From contig NC_087116.1 in the NCBI RefSeq assembly GCF_963855985.1, positions 6,225,001-6,289,000 of the forward strand: 64,000 bases of DNA, given 5' to 3'. This DNA is from Ostrinia nubilalis (taxonomy: Eukaryota; Arthropoda; Insecta; Lepidoptera; Crambidae). Positions within the stretch are counted from its first letter, which is position 1; each line of letters starts with the position of its first letter. Positions 1 through 13,166 of the stretch are shown one piece after another. The notes under the pieces are model-generated. The model was not told the origin of the DNA, did no database searches, and saw nothing but the letters and a program-made list of their open reading frames with translations. A program made the position numbers and the translations under genes.

Positions 1-412
1 ACTTCTATGGGAGGTAGGTCACCCAGTACATTTGATGCAAAAAGCCACGGTGCGCGTTCTTTCGTTCATTCTATTTGTATTTCTGTGAATCCTTTACGTC
101 AGAGAGAAACAATATTAAAACAATAGGGCCTAAGCTATATGAAAGTAACACGAATGATGGTACAACGAGTTAAACAAAAATATGTCAACCTTTTGCAGAC
201 CTAAGAATAATTTTGGAACAAAAATATGTTGGTAGGTACATGGCCTACCTGGTCAGCAGTTATTAAGGAAAGGGCCAGGTAGTTACAAAATAAGAAGAAA
301 ATCAGATGTTCATCGTACGAAGTAATCGATTTCTACTTTATGGCGTTTCCTGAGGGACAGAACTAAGGTGGAACTCTTGTTTTCTCCTCTACAGTTTCTG
401 TATGTCCAGGAT
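1..412. other. 3' flank of the 24-exon gene, no gene seen
   Basis: On the minus strand this follows the stop codon at 413-415 and should contain the 3' UTR. I see no clear AATAAA within the first 150 bases after the stop, and no supported ORF on either strand. Confidence 0.4.
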
Positions 413-3400
413 CTACAGCATTGAATTGTCCTTGGCTGAAACAAAGCTGTATAGATGACCATCCTCACCCAAGAAGTTGTACATGTGGTCCTGATGCATA
501 TGAGGCGGTGGCACAGATTCGGCGGCAGCAGCGAATGCAGCAGCCGCTGGTAACGCGATCGTACGGCCTGCCATGTCGTCTTCCTGTGAAGATACAAGTT
601 GCATTGAATGTAGAAGTCAATTTCCACCATTTTCATGAGAGGTAACTTTATGGGCGTGATCCGACGATATGTACGTAAAACAAAACGTCTTGGTGGAGCG
701 ACGTTGTACCTACAAAACAAGCGAGAAACAAAGAGAGGGATATGTGTGTGCTATGATTCGAGCGATGGAGCATGGTTTTATCAGTTCACAATCATGATCA
801 AAACACCTCTCATCTTTTAAGCACATCCATGGTGGAAACACCCACGCGTTTTAAAAGTTTCGCTATACATGGTCGCTCCACCCATCTTCGTAGCCCATCT
901 CTAATGGAAACACAACCTACAGTAGGTGCGTGAGCTCATGTCCATCCTGAGGAATGCGGTAGTGCTGTTACCTAACTAATTATGGTAATGTCGATATCGA
1001 TAATTATTACCAATTAAGTAGGTCAACCTTATCTACTTATTCCATATTTTTTGCAACTTATAAGTAAGTATAAGTAAATAAGTAAGTAAGTAAGGCCCCG
1101 ATGGACATGAACTCGAGCGCCTACTGTATAATGCTTGAATATACGGTTAAAAACCAATTCTTAGGCCTATTGAGGATTCAAAGATCAAGACTTACCCCGA
1201 TCCCGACTTTCTCCGCAGCCTTCCCGATGGCGGTGTTCTCACCGCGTGGCCCCATCATGATGGCGGCTGTACCCTTGCTGATCCACTCGAAGGCTTTGCT
1301 CTGGAAAAGAAGCAGTGTTGAGATAAAAGACATCATCAAGTATTGGTAAGTATAGGCAGCGTCAAAAATAGTTTGTGACACCCAAAGTGGCCAAAAAGCT
1401 GACAACACAACCTTATTCCAAGTGCAACAAAGACGTGTTGCGAACTTTGGGTGTCAAGAACTTGCGAAATATCTTGGAATCATGTAAACAATGACAATAT
1501 TACGCAATAGGTAGCCGAAGGCCTTATCCATATTAGGCAGGATTGGCCGCGAAAAGGGGCGAAAAGTTCTTGGTGGCAGAACTAGGTGGACCGAAGATTT
1601 GGTGTAGGTCACAGGAAGTACCTGGATGCGGGTAGCTCAGCACCGTCATTGTGGAAATCTTTGGGGAAGCATTTGTCCAGCAGTGGACGTCATTTGGCTG
1701 AAACAAACGAACTTACCTCGAGTTTCGTCTCAGGCACCCCCAACATAGGTGAGATGTTGAAGCTATTGCTTTGTACACCGGATGACCCATTAGTAGGCTA
1801 TCAACCGTCTCTTGCGGAAAGTTGTTGTATTTCAGCAGTAGAATTGACCAATGAGTAACCCTGATGTTTCCACACACAATTTTAATTGCTTACCTCAAGT
1901 TTCGTCTCGGGTGCCCCCAACTCAGCATTTAGCTTGATAGCTGCAATACACACAGGCGAGATGTTGAAGCTATCATCAGCTCCGGGCGCCAGATTGCCTA
2001 GTACCACGTTGGTAGTATGCTTACTTCGCAGATTTGCACATGGCTCGTAAAACTGATGAGTGATGATGAGACAGAAAAGGCCTCGCACTAGATGGACAGA
2101 CGATCTGGTTAAGGCTACAGGAAGTACCTGGATGCGAGCAGCTCAGGACCGGTTGTGGAAATCCTTGGGGGAGGCCTTTGTCCAACGTCAATTGGCTGAA
2201 ACGAACGAACTTACCTCGAGATTCGTCTCAGGCGCCCTCAACACACAGGTGAGATATTGAAGCTATTGCTTTGTACACAAGATGACCCATTGGTAAGCTA
2301 TCAACCGTCTCTTGGGGAAAGTCGTTGCATTTGAGCAGTAGAATCGTCCAATGAGTCACCCTGAATGTTTCCACACACAATTTTAATTGCTTACCTCGAG
2401 TTTCGTCTCCGGTGCCCCCAACTCAGCGTTCAGTTTGCTAGCCATAATACACACAGGCGAGATGTTGAAGCTATCGTCAGCTCCAGGCGCCAGGTTGCCT
2501 AATATCACGTTGGCGAGCTCGTCTACACCGCCCTTGATGCGGACTAGGCAAGCTGCAGCGCGTGGCTCGTCTGAAGGGGCGCCTGTATCGAAAACATGGA
2601 ATATACAGGGTGGAATTTTGCTTGAAAAGAAAGAGAACTGCATTCAAAGATTTATGAAATTTATTCGAAAATTTACCACCATACCATACAATTTTCTGCT
2701 ATAGTACAATAATTTAAGATTTCATGGTTTTCCTTTCATTTGATTTATCAAGTTTGCTTGAGAGATTTCATCCTTATACTTAACCCTAACGATCGATTCA
2801 ATAAAAATACAGGGTGTAATTTTTTACATATTTTAGTCGGTTCGATTCCCGGGTGTAGCAAGCAATTTTTTGTAAATCTTTGAATGCAGTTCTATTTCTT
2901 TTCAAAAATAAAGGAATGTTTTCTTTGAGTAAAATTTTCTATCTACAGTATTAAGAGTACTTTTCCTTCAGGTGGCATTACAAAATTCCACCCTGTATAA
3001 GTAGCTGATGTCATGATGATAATAGAATAAAGCTTCAACCACACTAACGCGTGCAGATCGCCATCGCCGATGCGATCATAGGCCAATGACAGGTCGCGCG
3101 ACCCATGACAGTCCTCGCCATGGCAATCTGCACGCCGTTGGTGTGGTTGAAGCATAAGGCACAAGAAATCAAGAGTAGATAAAATTAAAAAGATACGGGG
3201 AACAGGCATGCTTCAGCGCGTGGCTTGTCTGAAAGGCCGCCTATATCGAAAAAAAATAATAGTTGTGTTACAGTCAAGACTCTCGGTCAAAACCACTTTT
3301 GACTGATTTTTCCAGTCAAAAGTGGTTAAACAAAACTACTTTTAGCTGCAAAAAATCAGGCATGGTCATGGTCATGGCCACTGACCATTATCATCGCAGC

Positions 3401-6400
3401 CGTGCGGGTCGAAGAAGTACAAATGCTGGTCGCTGCTCCAAATCGCTGTGGAGCCTCCGCGAGCGGTCACCACGGCGTGGGTGTACTCCTTGAAGAGATG
3501 CTTGAGAGAATCCTTGAGGGAGAGCACTCCTGAACCCGGTTCTGGGTTCAATTGACCTGCGAAGAAGAAGGTTATTGGTAGAAGCAATCATTCCAGGACT
3601 TCTTCAACCTAGGAAACCTAGATGACACATTTTTTTATCAATATTCAATTTTCTTTAAATCCATAGTTTTTCGCAAGTATCTTTTTCGTGTACCCTCAAG
3701 TACATTTGTCACCAACCACTACTCTTCCCGCGGGTGTCGTAAGAGGCGACTTAGGGACTACACATCAAACAGAGAACGGGCAGCAGCGCTCTCTGACAAA
3801 CATAAATCTTTTAAACTGCGATCTCCAACCCGCCTGCCAAGCGTGGGGATTATGGCAAAACCCTCTACTATAGTGGAGGAGGCTCATAGTCCAGCAGTGG
3901 ACTGTAAAGGGCTGTTGATGATAGTAGATGAAGATTAGGGCATCTGGATCCAACCATTCAGGATCCAGATACCCTAATCTTCATCTTTTCAACATCGTAT
4001 ATTTTATGATCAGACCTAGATACTAGATTATCTAGACTATTACTTATATCATCTAGATCATACAATAAAAATCTCTATAATGTATACTCGAATCGAGAGT
4101 TTGATAAGCTTGCATTCAATTTCACTATCGTCATTTCGTTATTTGATCTACATTCCGCATCGACTCTAAGAATGTAAAGTTTGAACGATGGGTTGAAGTT
4201 TTATTCCTATTCAATGGTATTCTATACGAATTATCTACTGCATTGCATTATCATAAAATAAAATCACCTTTTCTAATTAACTGTTTATTAAATTACATTA
4301 CATTCATTCTTATTATTTATTAAATTACACACATTCATAAAAAAACATGTTATATACTAGAAAAAAATTAAAAAGGTTGAGACATAAAAATAGTTCCTAT
4401 ACTTTTGATAATATCTTTAACTCGAGCATAAATGTTATCATTGAACACGTTTTCCACAACGTGTTGAGCACAAATTTCTGCATTACACTGACACACAGAT
4501 TTGGTAGAGTTTTCAAACTGTTCCGCATCGTAAATTTCTATTCGAATCACTTTTGCTCCATGCGATACCGTTCGAATGCTCGAATACAATTTCTTCTGTT
4601 GGTTAATGATGATATCACCATATCGTTGATTTTCATTTTCCATATTGTTTATTATTCTTTGCACACTCGTAGGACTCATCCTTCCAGATGCTGGTGGTGA
4701 GAGCGGTGTATAAGATGGTGAATAAGACCAATTTTCGTGCTGAAACAAATAAGTAATATGATTAGACATTTTTTACAAGTGTAAGAAAAAAACATTTGTA
4801 AATAAATATTTTATAACTTACCGCCATTATTGTTAGCAATTATTCGTTCGTTATGCTTTAGGTACTAAAAAATACTAATTAATTCCACATCTCAGAACCC
4901 TTCCTTTATATTAAAAAGAGTGCTTACGAAATAGTTTAAACACCCGAGGTAATTGGTCTATATTACGTTATAAGCAGTTTTTAATAATAGACCTAACTTT
5001 ACACTTTTCTATAAAGAATATTACGTTAGTAGTTTAGTGCTATGTAGAGCTTTTCTGTATTTGGTGCTGTCCAAATACGTACGCTGACGTCTGTTCAGTT
5101 GCTAGTCCATTAATGTTTGATCATGATACTAACTAATGACTACGACTTTGCCTGGTATATTAAAAACTAATTTTTAAACTAACATACGTAAATACGAAAC
5201 TTTGTATGTATAAAAGTTTTGTTACTCTTTTATAAAAATAACTGAACGGATTCTGATAAAACTTAACAGTTTTATAATAACAATATAAGCTCTATTCCAT
5301 CTATATCTGTACCAAATTTCATCAAAATCGGTTTAGTGGTTTAGCATAATTAACAGACAGAGTTACTTATGCATAAAATATTATCTATAGTGATATTATA
5401 AATACGAAAGTTTGTATGTTTATGTCAAGTTGTTAGGCACAATCATGCAGCAATCGTTGGATGGATTTGTATGTTTTTTATATACATAGATAGACTATGA
5501 TCTGGACTAACACGCGTTGTTACCCTATTATAATCGCGATCGAAACCGTGTGACGATAGCTAGTTTACCAATATACTTACATAAAGGAGAAGGTTAATAA
5601 ATTAATAATGTAACCAAGTAAACATAGGGTATAAGCATTGTTTAGATATTTTTCACTTATCAACACTTTACATATTTAGAAAACTGCAGATTGCTACTTT
5701 TTAACATACGAACTTAACTAATAAGGAAGGGATCCACGTCACAAATCGTTTATTTAAATAGCTCTAGTGTTGAGCGAAAATCACACAGATCGATTGTTAT
5801 CCTACGGGAAGCCAGTCATTTGAAGATCCCTAGTGCCAACCAGCCTCAGAAGAACCTAAAGGTTTTCTCAATAATAAAAATGTAAGTACCAACTATTATT
5901 ATCTACTCTGTAACTAGATTGTTATTTTACTTACTGAATAGAATATACTTTTTAAGGCTACTACACGACTCTTAGGTTCGATTCCTAGACGGAACATACG
6001 TTCTGATCTATTCATGTTTTCTATTCTGATCTATTCATGTCTTCATTCATTTTGTATATTCAATTCATGCTATCTATTCTGTTTATTATCTTTAATCGTT
6101 TTCTCTATTCTAAGACTATGTCTTAATTGTCAACCAAACTGTGGAATGGACTGTCGTCTGCGGTGTTTCCGGACGGATACGACCTGCAAGCTTTCAAGAG
6201 GAGAGCGTATCTTTACCTTAAAGGCCGGCAACGCACCTGTAACGCCCCTGGGTCTGCGGGTGTCTATGGGCGACGGTAATCACTTACCATCAGGTGATCC
6301 GTTTGCTCGTTTGCCTCCTATCACATAAAAAAAAAAAAAAAAAAAAAAAAAATTAAATTTCTTTATTCGATTCATGTTCTGTATTCTTTTTTATTGTTTT

Positions 6401-9400
6401 AATTAATTTTCTGAATTCCATTCATGTCCTCTATTCCGCTCATATTATCTATTTATTGTTTTTGTTCATTTTCTGTATTCTATGAATCTATTTATTGTTT
6501 TTGTTCATTTTCTGTATTCAATGAATATTCTCTTATATTCGTATTAAACTGTTTTTTTTTATTGTTTACAGGTCGAAATTGTTGGCGAAGGATCTATTCC
6601 TCTCCAGTGACGACTCTGAAGTTGAGTCAAAACCTGTGGAAAAGAAGTCTAATAAGCGCAGAAGCTCAAGCAAACCGAGAGAAGAGCCGAAGGTGAAAAA
6701 AACGAAGACATCCATCACACCGTACACTCCACCACCTCGACTTACAGCGAACGATCTATTCGGTGAAGACAGCGATGAGGAACATCGGGTGAAACCGTCT
6801 ACATCCAGCAAAAGCGGTAATATACCACCTCTACTTTCTTCTTTTACAAGAAGAGAAACAAGAGGGTTCTCTAAACAAATAAGTGAGACAAAGGAGGGAA
6901 AGTATTATGTGGAATTAAAGATATATAACACGGAGGAGGTACAGAAAATAGCGCCAATTAATAGATGGCGATACGCCATCACAACTATTAAAATGAAACT
7001 TGATGAACATAAAGATTCATGGCATACTTTAAAGGAGTTCGTAAATCTAATAAAAAAGGACTTTAGGAATTGTCCAGTCTCATTGCTTGGGTCATACGAA
7101 AGTGTTATTTAATACGTTATAATATTACCTACTTACACTATTATTATATACTCACCTAAATAACTATGCTATTTACCTACTATAATGTAACCGAATAAGT
7201 TATGTAACAGATATTGTAATCTTTGTTCACTGTTAATTTACAGAATAAGTGTCTTCAATAAATATTAGTATTATTATTTATTTTTTTCTTTTCACAGTTA
7301 CTGTTGCACACCCTTACGAGACAGCAAGAGCTCAAAATTCTATATACTGTGACAAATGCAAAGTTCTAGTACTGAAAAGACAATATCCATATCATATGAA
7401 AACGAATATACATAAAGCTAATTCTTTATTGAATACACAGATTGAAAATATTAATATTGTTGCAACTGCATTCAGAAACAGAATTGTTACATACAGATTA
7501 AATGTCGATCAGCAAGTCGAGTACCTCGGCTTAGAGGCGTTGATATATGACAACCAAGAACAATTAATAGATTTGATCAATTTATCTTTAAATAAACATG
7601 ACTGCATTAAACTAAATTTTGAATTGTTTGCCTATTTTATGTTGCCAAAATCTGATGAAACACAATTAAAGTCGTTTAATACAAAATATATGATTGTTTA
7701 CAAGAATACTGATTTGAAAAAGTTAATAACGAATATGATGAATACATTTAATGAAAAGTTAACCGAATTTCAACATTGTCAATCTGGGTGGACCTTTGTT
7801 TCGTTTAGTCATATCGAAATTAATATAAATAAATATTCTCCTATGAGAGGTGGAACATATATAGACCTACCCATAGCCATAAAAAATTCAAAGAGTTGTA
7901 TAAATAATAAATATATATATAAATAAATATAAAAAATAATGATGATTACTGTTTTCTATGGAGTATAATGGCTGGACTGTACCCTGCTATGAATAATGTT
8001 TGCAAAACTAGTTCATATCCACACTTTTCCGATGTTTTAAATATTGATGGAATATCATTTCCTCCTTCACGTGAAGATATTAAACATTTCGAAAAAAACA
8101 ATCCTAACATAAGCTTTAACATATACGGCTTACGAAAGAGTACTATAACTGGACCTCTTTATGTCTCAAAATATAGAAAGAAGAATCATTTCAATTTACT
8201 GTACATAGAAAACAAAACGACAGCTCACTATTGTTTAATAAAGAACTTGACACGTTTAGTACGACCTCAATTCACTCGTTACAAAGGTAAAGTTCATTTA
8301 TGTGATATGTGTTTACAATTTTTTTGCAGTGAAAAAAAATATAATACTCATAATTGTTCACACATTTTGTCAATTTTACCTGAAAAGAACACTTTGTTAA
8401 CATTTAAAAATTTTGAGAGACAGCAGAAAATCAACTTTATTATTTATGCCGACTTTGAGTGCTTATTAATTAAATGTGATGAAAGTGACACTTTAAACAC
8501 TCAGAAACTAAATATTCACCAGCCATCATGCTTCGCATATTATATTTGTTGTTCACATGATGATAAATTAAATAAATATGTGTCTTATACAGGAGCAGAC
8601 TGTGTTGAAATGTTTGTTAAGTGTTTATTAACAGATGCTAGACGTATACATAAAATTTTAAGTGATAAAAAGTTAATGACCCCTTTAACATTAGAACAGA
8701 AATCAAATTATAAAAACGCCATTCTATGTCACATATGTAAACAATTATTAGTGAATGATAAAGTCCAAGATCATGATCATATTACTTCTGAGTACAGAGG
8801 AGCGGCGCATTCTCATTGTAATTTGATGCATAGAGTTTGTTCATTCATTCCTGTAGTGTTTCATAATTTATCTGGATATGATTCACATTTATTTATTGAA
8901 GAGTTAGCAAAATATGAAGGTCACATCAATGTAATACCGAAAACAAAAGAAAAATATTTATCTTTCACGAAAGTGATTAAAACTGAAGACTATAAAAATC
9001 CTATTCAGATAAAATTCATTGATTCATATCAATTTCTTAGTTCTAGCCTAGACATATTGAGTAAAAATTTATCAGATAATGATTTTTTACATTTATCTAA
9101 AGAGTTTCCTGATAAAAAAAAGTTTAATTTGTTAAGAAAAAAGGGTATTTATCCTTACGATTACATGAACTCTTGGTTGAAATTTCGAGAAACTCAACTA
9201 CCTTCAAAATGTGATTTCTATAATACATTGCGAGAGGAACCTATAACTGATAATGAATATTTACATGCCCGAAGAGTGTGGGAAATTTTCGATATCAAAT
9301 CCCTTGCTGAATATACAGATTTATATTTAAAATGCGATGTGCTTTTACTTTGCGATGTATTCGAAAAATTTAGAAAAACGAGTTTGCATTATTACAAATT

Positions 9401-12400
9401 AGATCCAGCATATTATGTAACCTCACCGAGCCTAAGTTGGGATGCGATGTTATTATACACAGGCGTCGAACTTGAGCTGATAAGCGAATTAGAAATTTAT
9501 GAATTGTTAGAAAAAGGTATCCGTGGTGGACTAGCGCAGTGCTCATTACGTCACGCTAAAGCGAATAATAAATACTTACCACATTATAATGATTCAGAAC
9601 CAAGCAGTTATTTGATATACCTCGACTGTAATAATTTATATGGTTATGCGATGATGAAAAAACTCCCTATTTCACAGTTCAGATTATTATCAAAGAGTGA
9701 AATTAAAAAAATTGAAATAATGAATATCCCAGATGATGCTGATTACGGTTATATTCTTGAAGTAGACTTAATGTATCCAGATTATTTACATAATACACAT
9801 AAAGATTTACCATTTGCTGTTGAAAAAATTATACCCCCGTATGGTAAATCAAAAAAATTGATTGCAAACCTTTATAACAAAAAGAAATATGTTATTCATT
9901 ATATTCATCTTAAAGAATGTTTAAAGAATGGTTTGATTTTAGAAAAAGTTCATCGTATTCTAAGTTTTAGACAGGATTGCTTTTTAAAAAAATACATTGA
10001 TCTCAATACCAGTCTTCGGCAACATTCGAAAACAGCTTTTGAAAAAGATTTTTTCAAATTATTAAATAATTCAATATTCGGAAAAACGATTGAAAATAAA
10101 CGCAAACAAACGAATGTTAAATTAATTTCAAAATGGAGGGATCATGATAATAAAACTAATAAACAGCTTGGTGCTGAAAATTTGATAATTAAACCAAACT
10201 TAAAGAGTATATCAATATTTTCAGAAAATTTTGTTGCTATAGAGTTAAATCATGAAAAGGTTGTTTTAGACAGACCAATTTATATCGGGTTTACAGTTTT
10301 AGAATATGCAAAGCAGCATTTATATCAGTTTCACTATAATTATATAAAAAATAAATACGGTAAAAATGCTAACCTATGCTATACTGATACTGATAGCTTA
10401 TTATATTTAATATACACAGACGATTTTTATCATGAGATGCATAATGATATTCAAATGTATGATACTAGCAATTTTGAAATCGATAACCCTTTTCACATAC
10501 CACAAGTTAACCCAAAAATACCCGGATTATGGAAACATGAAATGGGTGACGACTTGATTACAGAATTTACTGGTTTACGTGCAAAGTTATATTTTATAAA
10601 TAGCGTTAAAACTCAAATAAAAAAAGCGAAAGGCGTGTCTAAGTCAGTAACTAAAAATCTTGAATTGAAAGATTATAATAATGTTTTATTAAAAAATGAA
10701 GTACTCAGAAGTAAAATGAATATGATAAAATCAATCAAGCATGTTTTATATTCTCAACAAGTAGATAAACAAGTTTTAGAGGGAAATGATGACAAAGTTC
10801 AAGTATTACAAGATCAGATTCATACCATACCGTGGGGTCATTGTGATTCAATACTTATGGATTAGTAACGATGTGAGAAAGGAATTGTATGAATAAATTA
10901 AGATTGTTAATGGAATAATAACCTGTTTCATAAATAAATTTCCTATATTAATAGATATTGTAACTAAATGATATTGTAATTGGTTATTTAATTTTAAGAA
11001 TTATTATATTTTGATTAAAATGTAATGAATAAATGATTAAATGAAATACCTGGTGTTTTTTTTAACCGTAACCTTTTGTTTTCTGCTCATAGTAAAAACC
11101 ACTACACCATTGTGATCGATGTCAGTTCATTAAAATCTATCAAACAATACAGTCATATATCAAACCTGTTATGAAATTTCTTAAACAAAAAGAATCACTT
11201 AAATTAGAATGTATCGATCCTACATCAAAAAACGAGGTTAAACGTCATGGAAACTTACTACCAAACACTATACGTAGTATTGTCTGTGGTCCATCGAATT
11301 GTGGAAAAACTAACTTAGTTATCAGTTTATTGTTACACCAGAATGGACCACGTTTCCGTAACCTTTATGTATATTCAAAGTCTTTATATCAACCTAAATA
11401 CTTATTTTTAGAAAAAGTATTGCAGAAGGTATCAGGCACATCTTATTACACGTATAATAATAATAGTGAAATTTTGAGTCCACACGAAGCTTCACCTAAC
11501 TCAATTATAATATTTGACGACGTAGCTTGTGAAAATCAGAACAACATACGTGATTATTTCGCTATGGGTCGACATAAGAACATTGACTGTTTTTATATTA
11601 ATCAAACTTATACCAGGCCTGTTCATCTCCGCGAGTTCACATCGAAAACAAAACACGCACGATAGCCCACCTACAGGAGGCGATTCGACAAGGCGTCACA
11701 TACGAGATACGAGCGAGCATTGACACACGCACGCGTACTCTTGTATTATGGAAAAAAATAAAAAAATACTGTGTAAAAAATACTGTGCAGTATTTAGCTG
11801 CCTAAATAATAATAAAAACATACAATATACTTTTTTTAAGTTGCCTGAAGACACTGAGAGGTAAATAAGTGGTTATTGTTATTCATGATAATTCATACAA
11901 ATTCATGTATTTCTTCCGACATTTTCCGCGATTTGGCACTTCACGTCACACATTAGTTTGCCGAAGTTCGCCGAGCCAGCTATTGTCAATTATTATAGGT
12001 GTCAAACAGGATAGGGTCTTTGCGCTGGTTTTCGTCCAACTATCGGAGTTGCCAACTTTGTGATCTTAAAATACCCTTACATAAATGTATCATATTATTT
12101 TATGTCGTTCGAGTGCTCATAAAGGCAGTCAACTAAAGTCTATACTGCAACGCACACACAATACGCACCGTAACGTAAACGCCTTGCCTCGCCGATGACA
12201 GTGCGCGAAGGGCAATGACAGCTCGCAAAACACTGACGTATATCAATGTCTCATGGACTTGGCGTAACTTTAAAATAAACGTACTCGGTACATTACGCAC
12301 ACATTTACACGCATTATAAATACATACACGATTTAAGAAAACAACATGGCCGCAATATAGGCAATCAGCTGACAGGTATTTGTGAGTGTGTGTGCGTGTA

Positions 12401-13125
12401 GTTGTCAGCTGATTGCCTATAAATATGTTGTTTTCTTAAATCTTGTATGTAGGTACCTACTCGGCACAAGTCAGGTAGTTAGTGACGTCACATGAAAATG
12501 TTGCCAGAATTAGTACTGACCAAACATTATCTATTTCTTTTTTTTATACATCACCAGGGGTAAGTTAGAAAGAGATAAACAGCTGTTTGTCATTAATTTG
12601 TCGAATTTTTGTATAGATCTATATTTCCTCTCCACTATTACCTCCATGCCACAAAAGGCGATACGTTGTTGATCCCTTCCCGAGTTGATTTGCCTGCTAT
12701 ATGACCTGAGCTTTGCTTTAAAAAAATGACCCTTAGTCATCTAAGATTTAATTTTGTATGAAGAAGTTTAGTAAACACTTAAAATTGTGTTTATAATGCT
12801 ATCAATTAGACATACGTGCCAAAAACTTTTCCTGTCAGCATGTTTTTTTTTCTAGCGCGATGATTTCTGCAATGTACCGGTGACCGGTGTATGGCCGCGC
12901 ATTTACGTAATTTTTTGTAACTCACTACTTTTTAAATTACATTTTCATTTAGGTAGAACTGTTGCTTAGGCATTATAGATTGCAACAAAACTAGCGCGGG
13001 ATGGCTACTGCCTTCTGTGAATACAATACTTTGTATTCAAATTTTACGCATGTGTTTATGGCAGCCAATGATATTATATAAAAACAAAAGCAGATCCCAA
13101 CTAATATTATAAATGCGAAAGTAAC

Positions 13126-13166
<41 letters not shown>

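Noticed and set aside
7249..7297. GTG start for the PolB N-terminal frame giving a signal-peptide-like leader
   Set aside because: The stretch is an intron pyrimidine tract translated by chance; the strong acceptor ending at 7297 explains it better.
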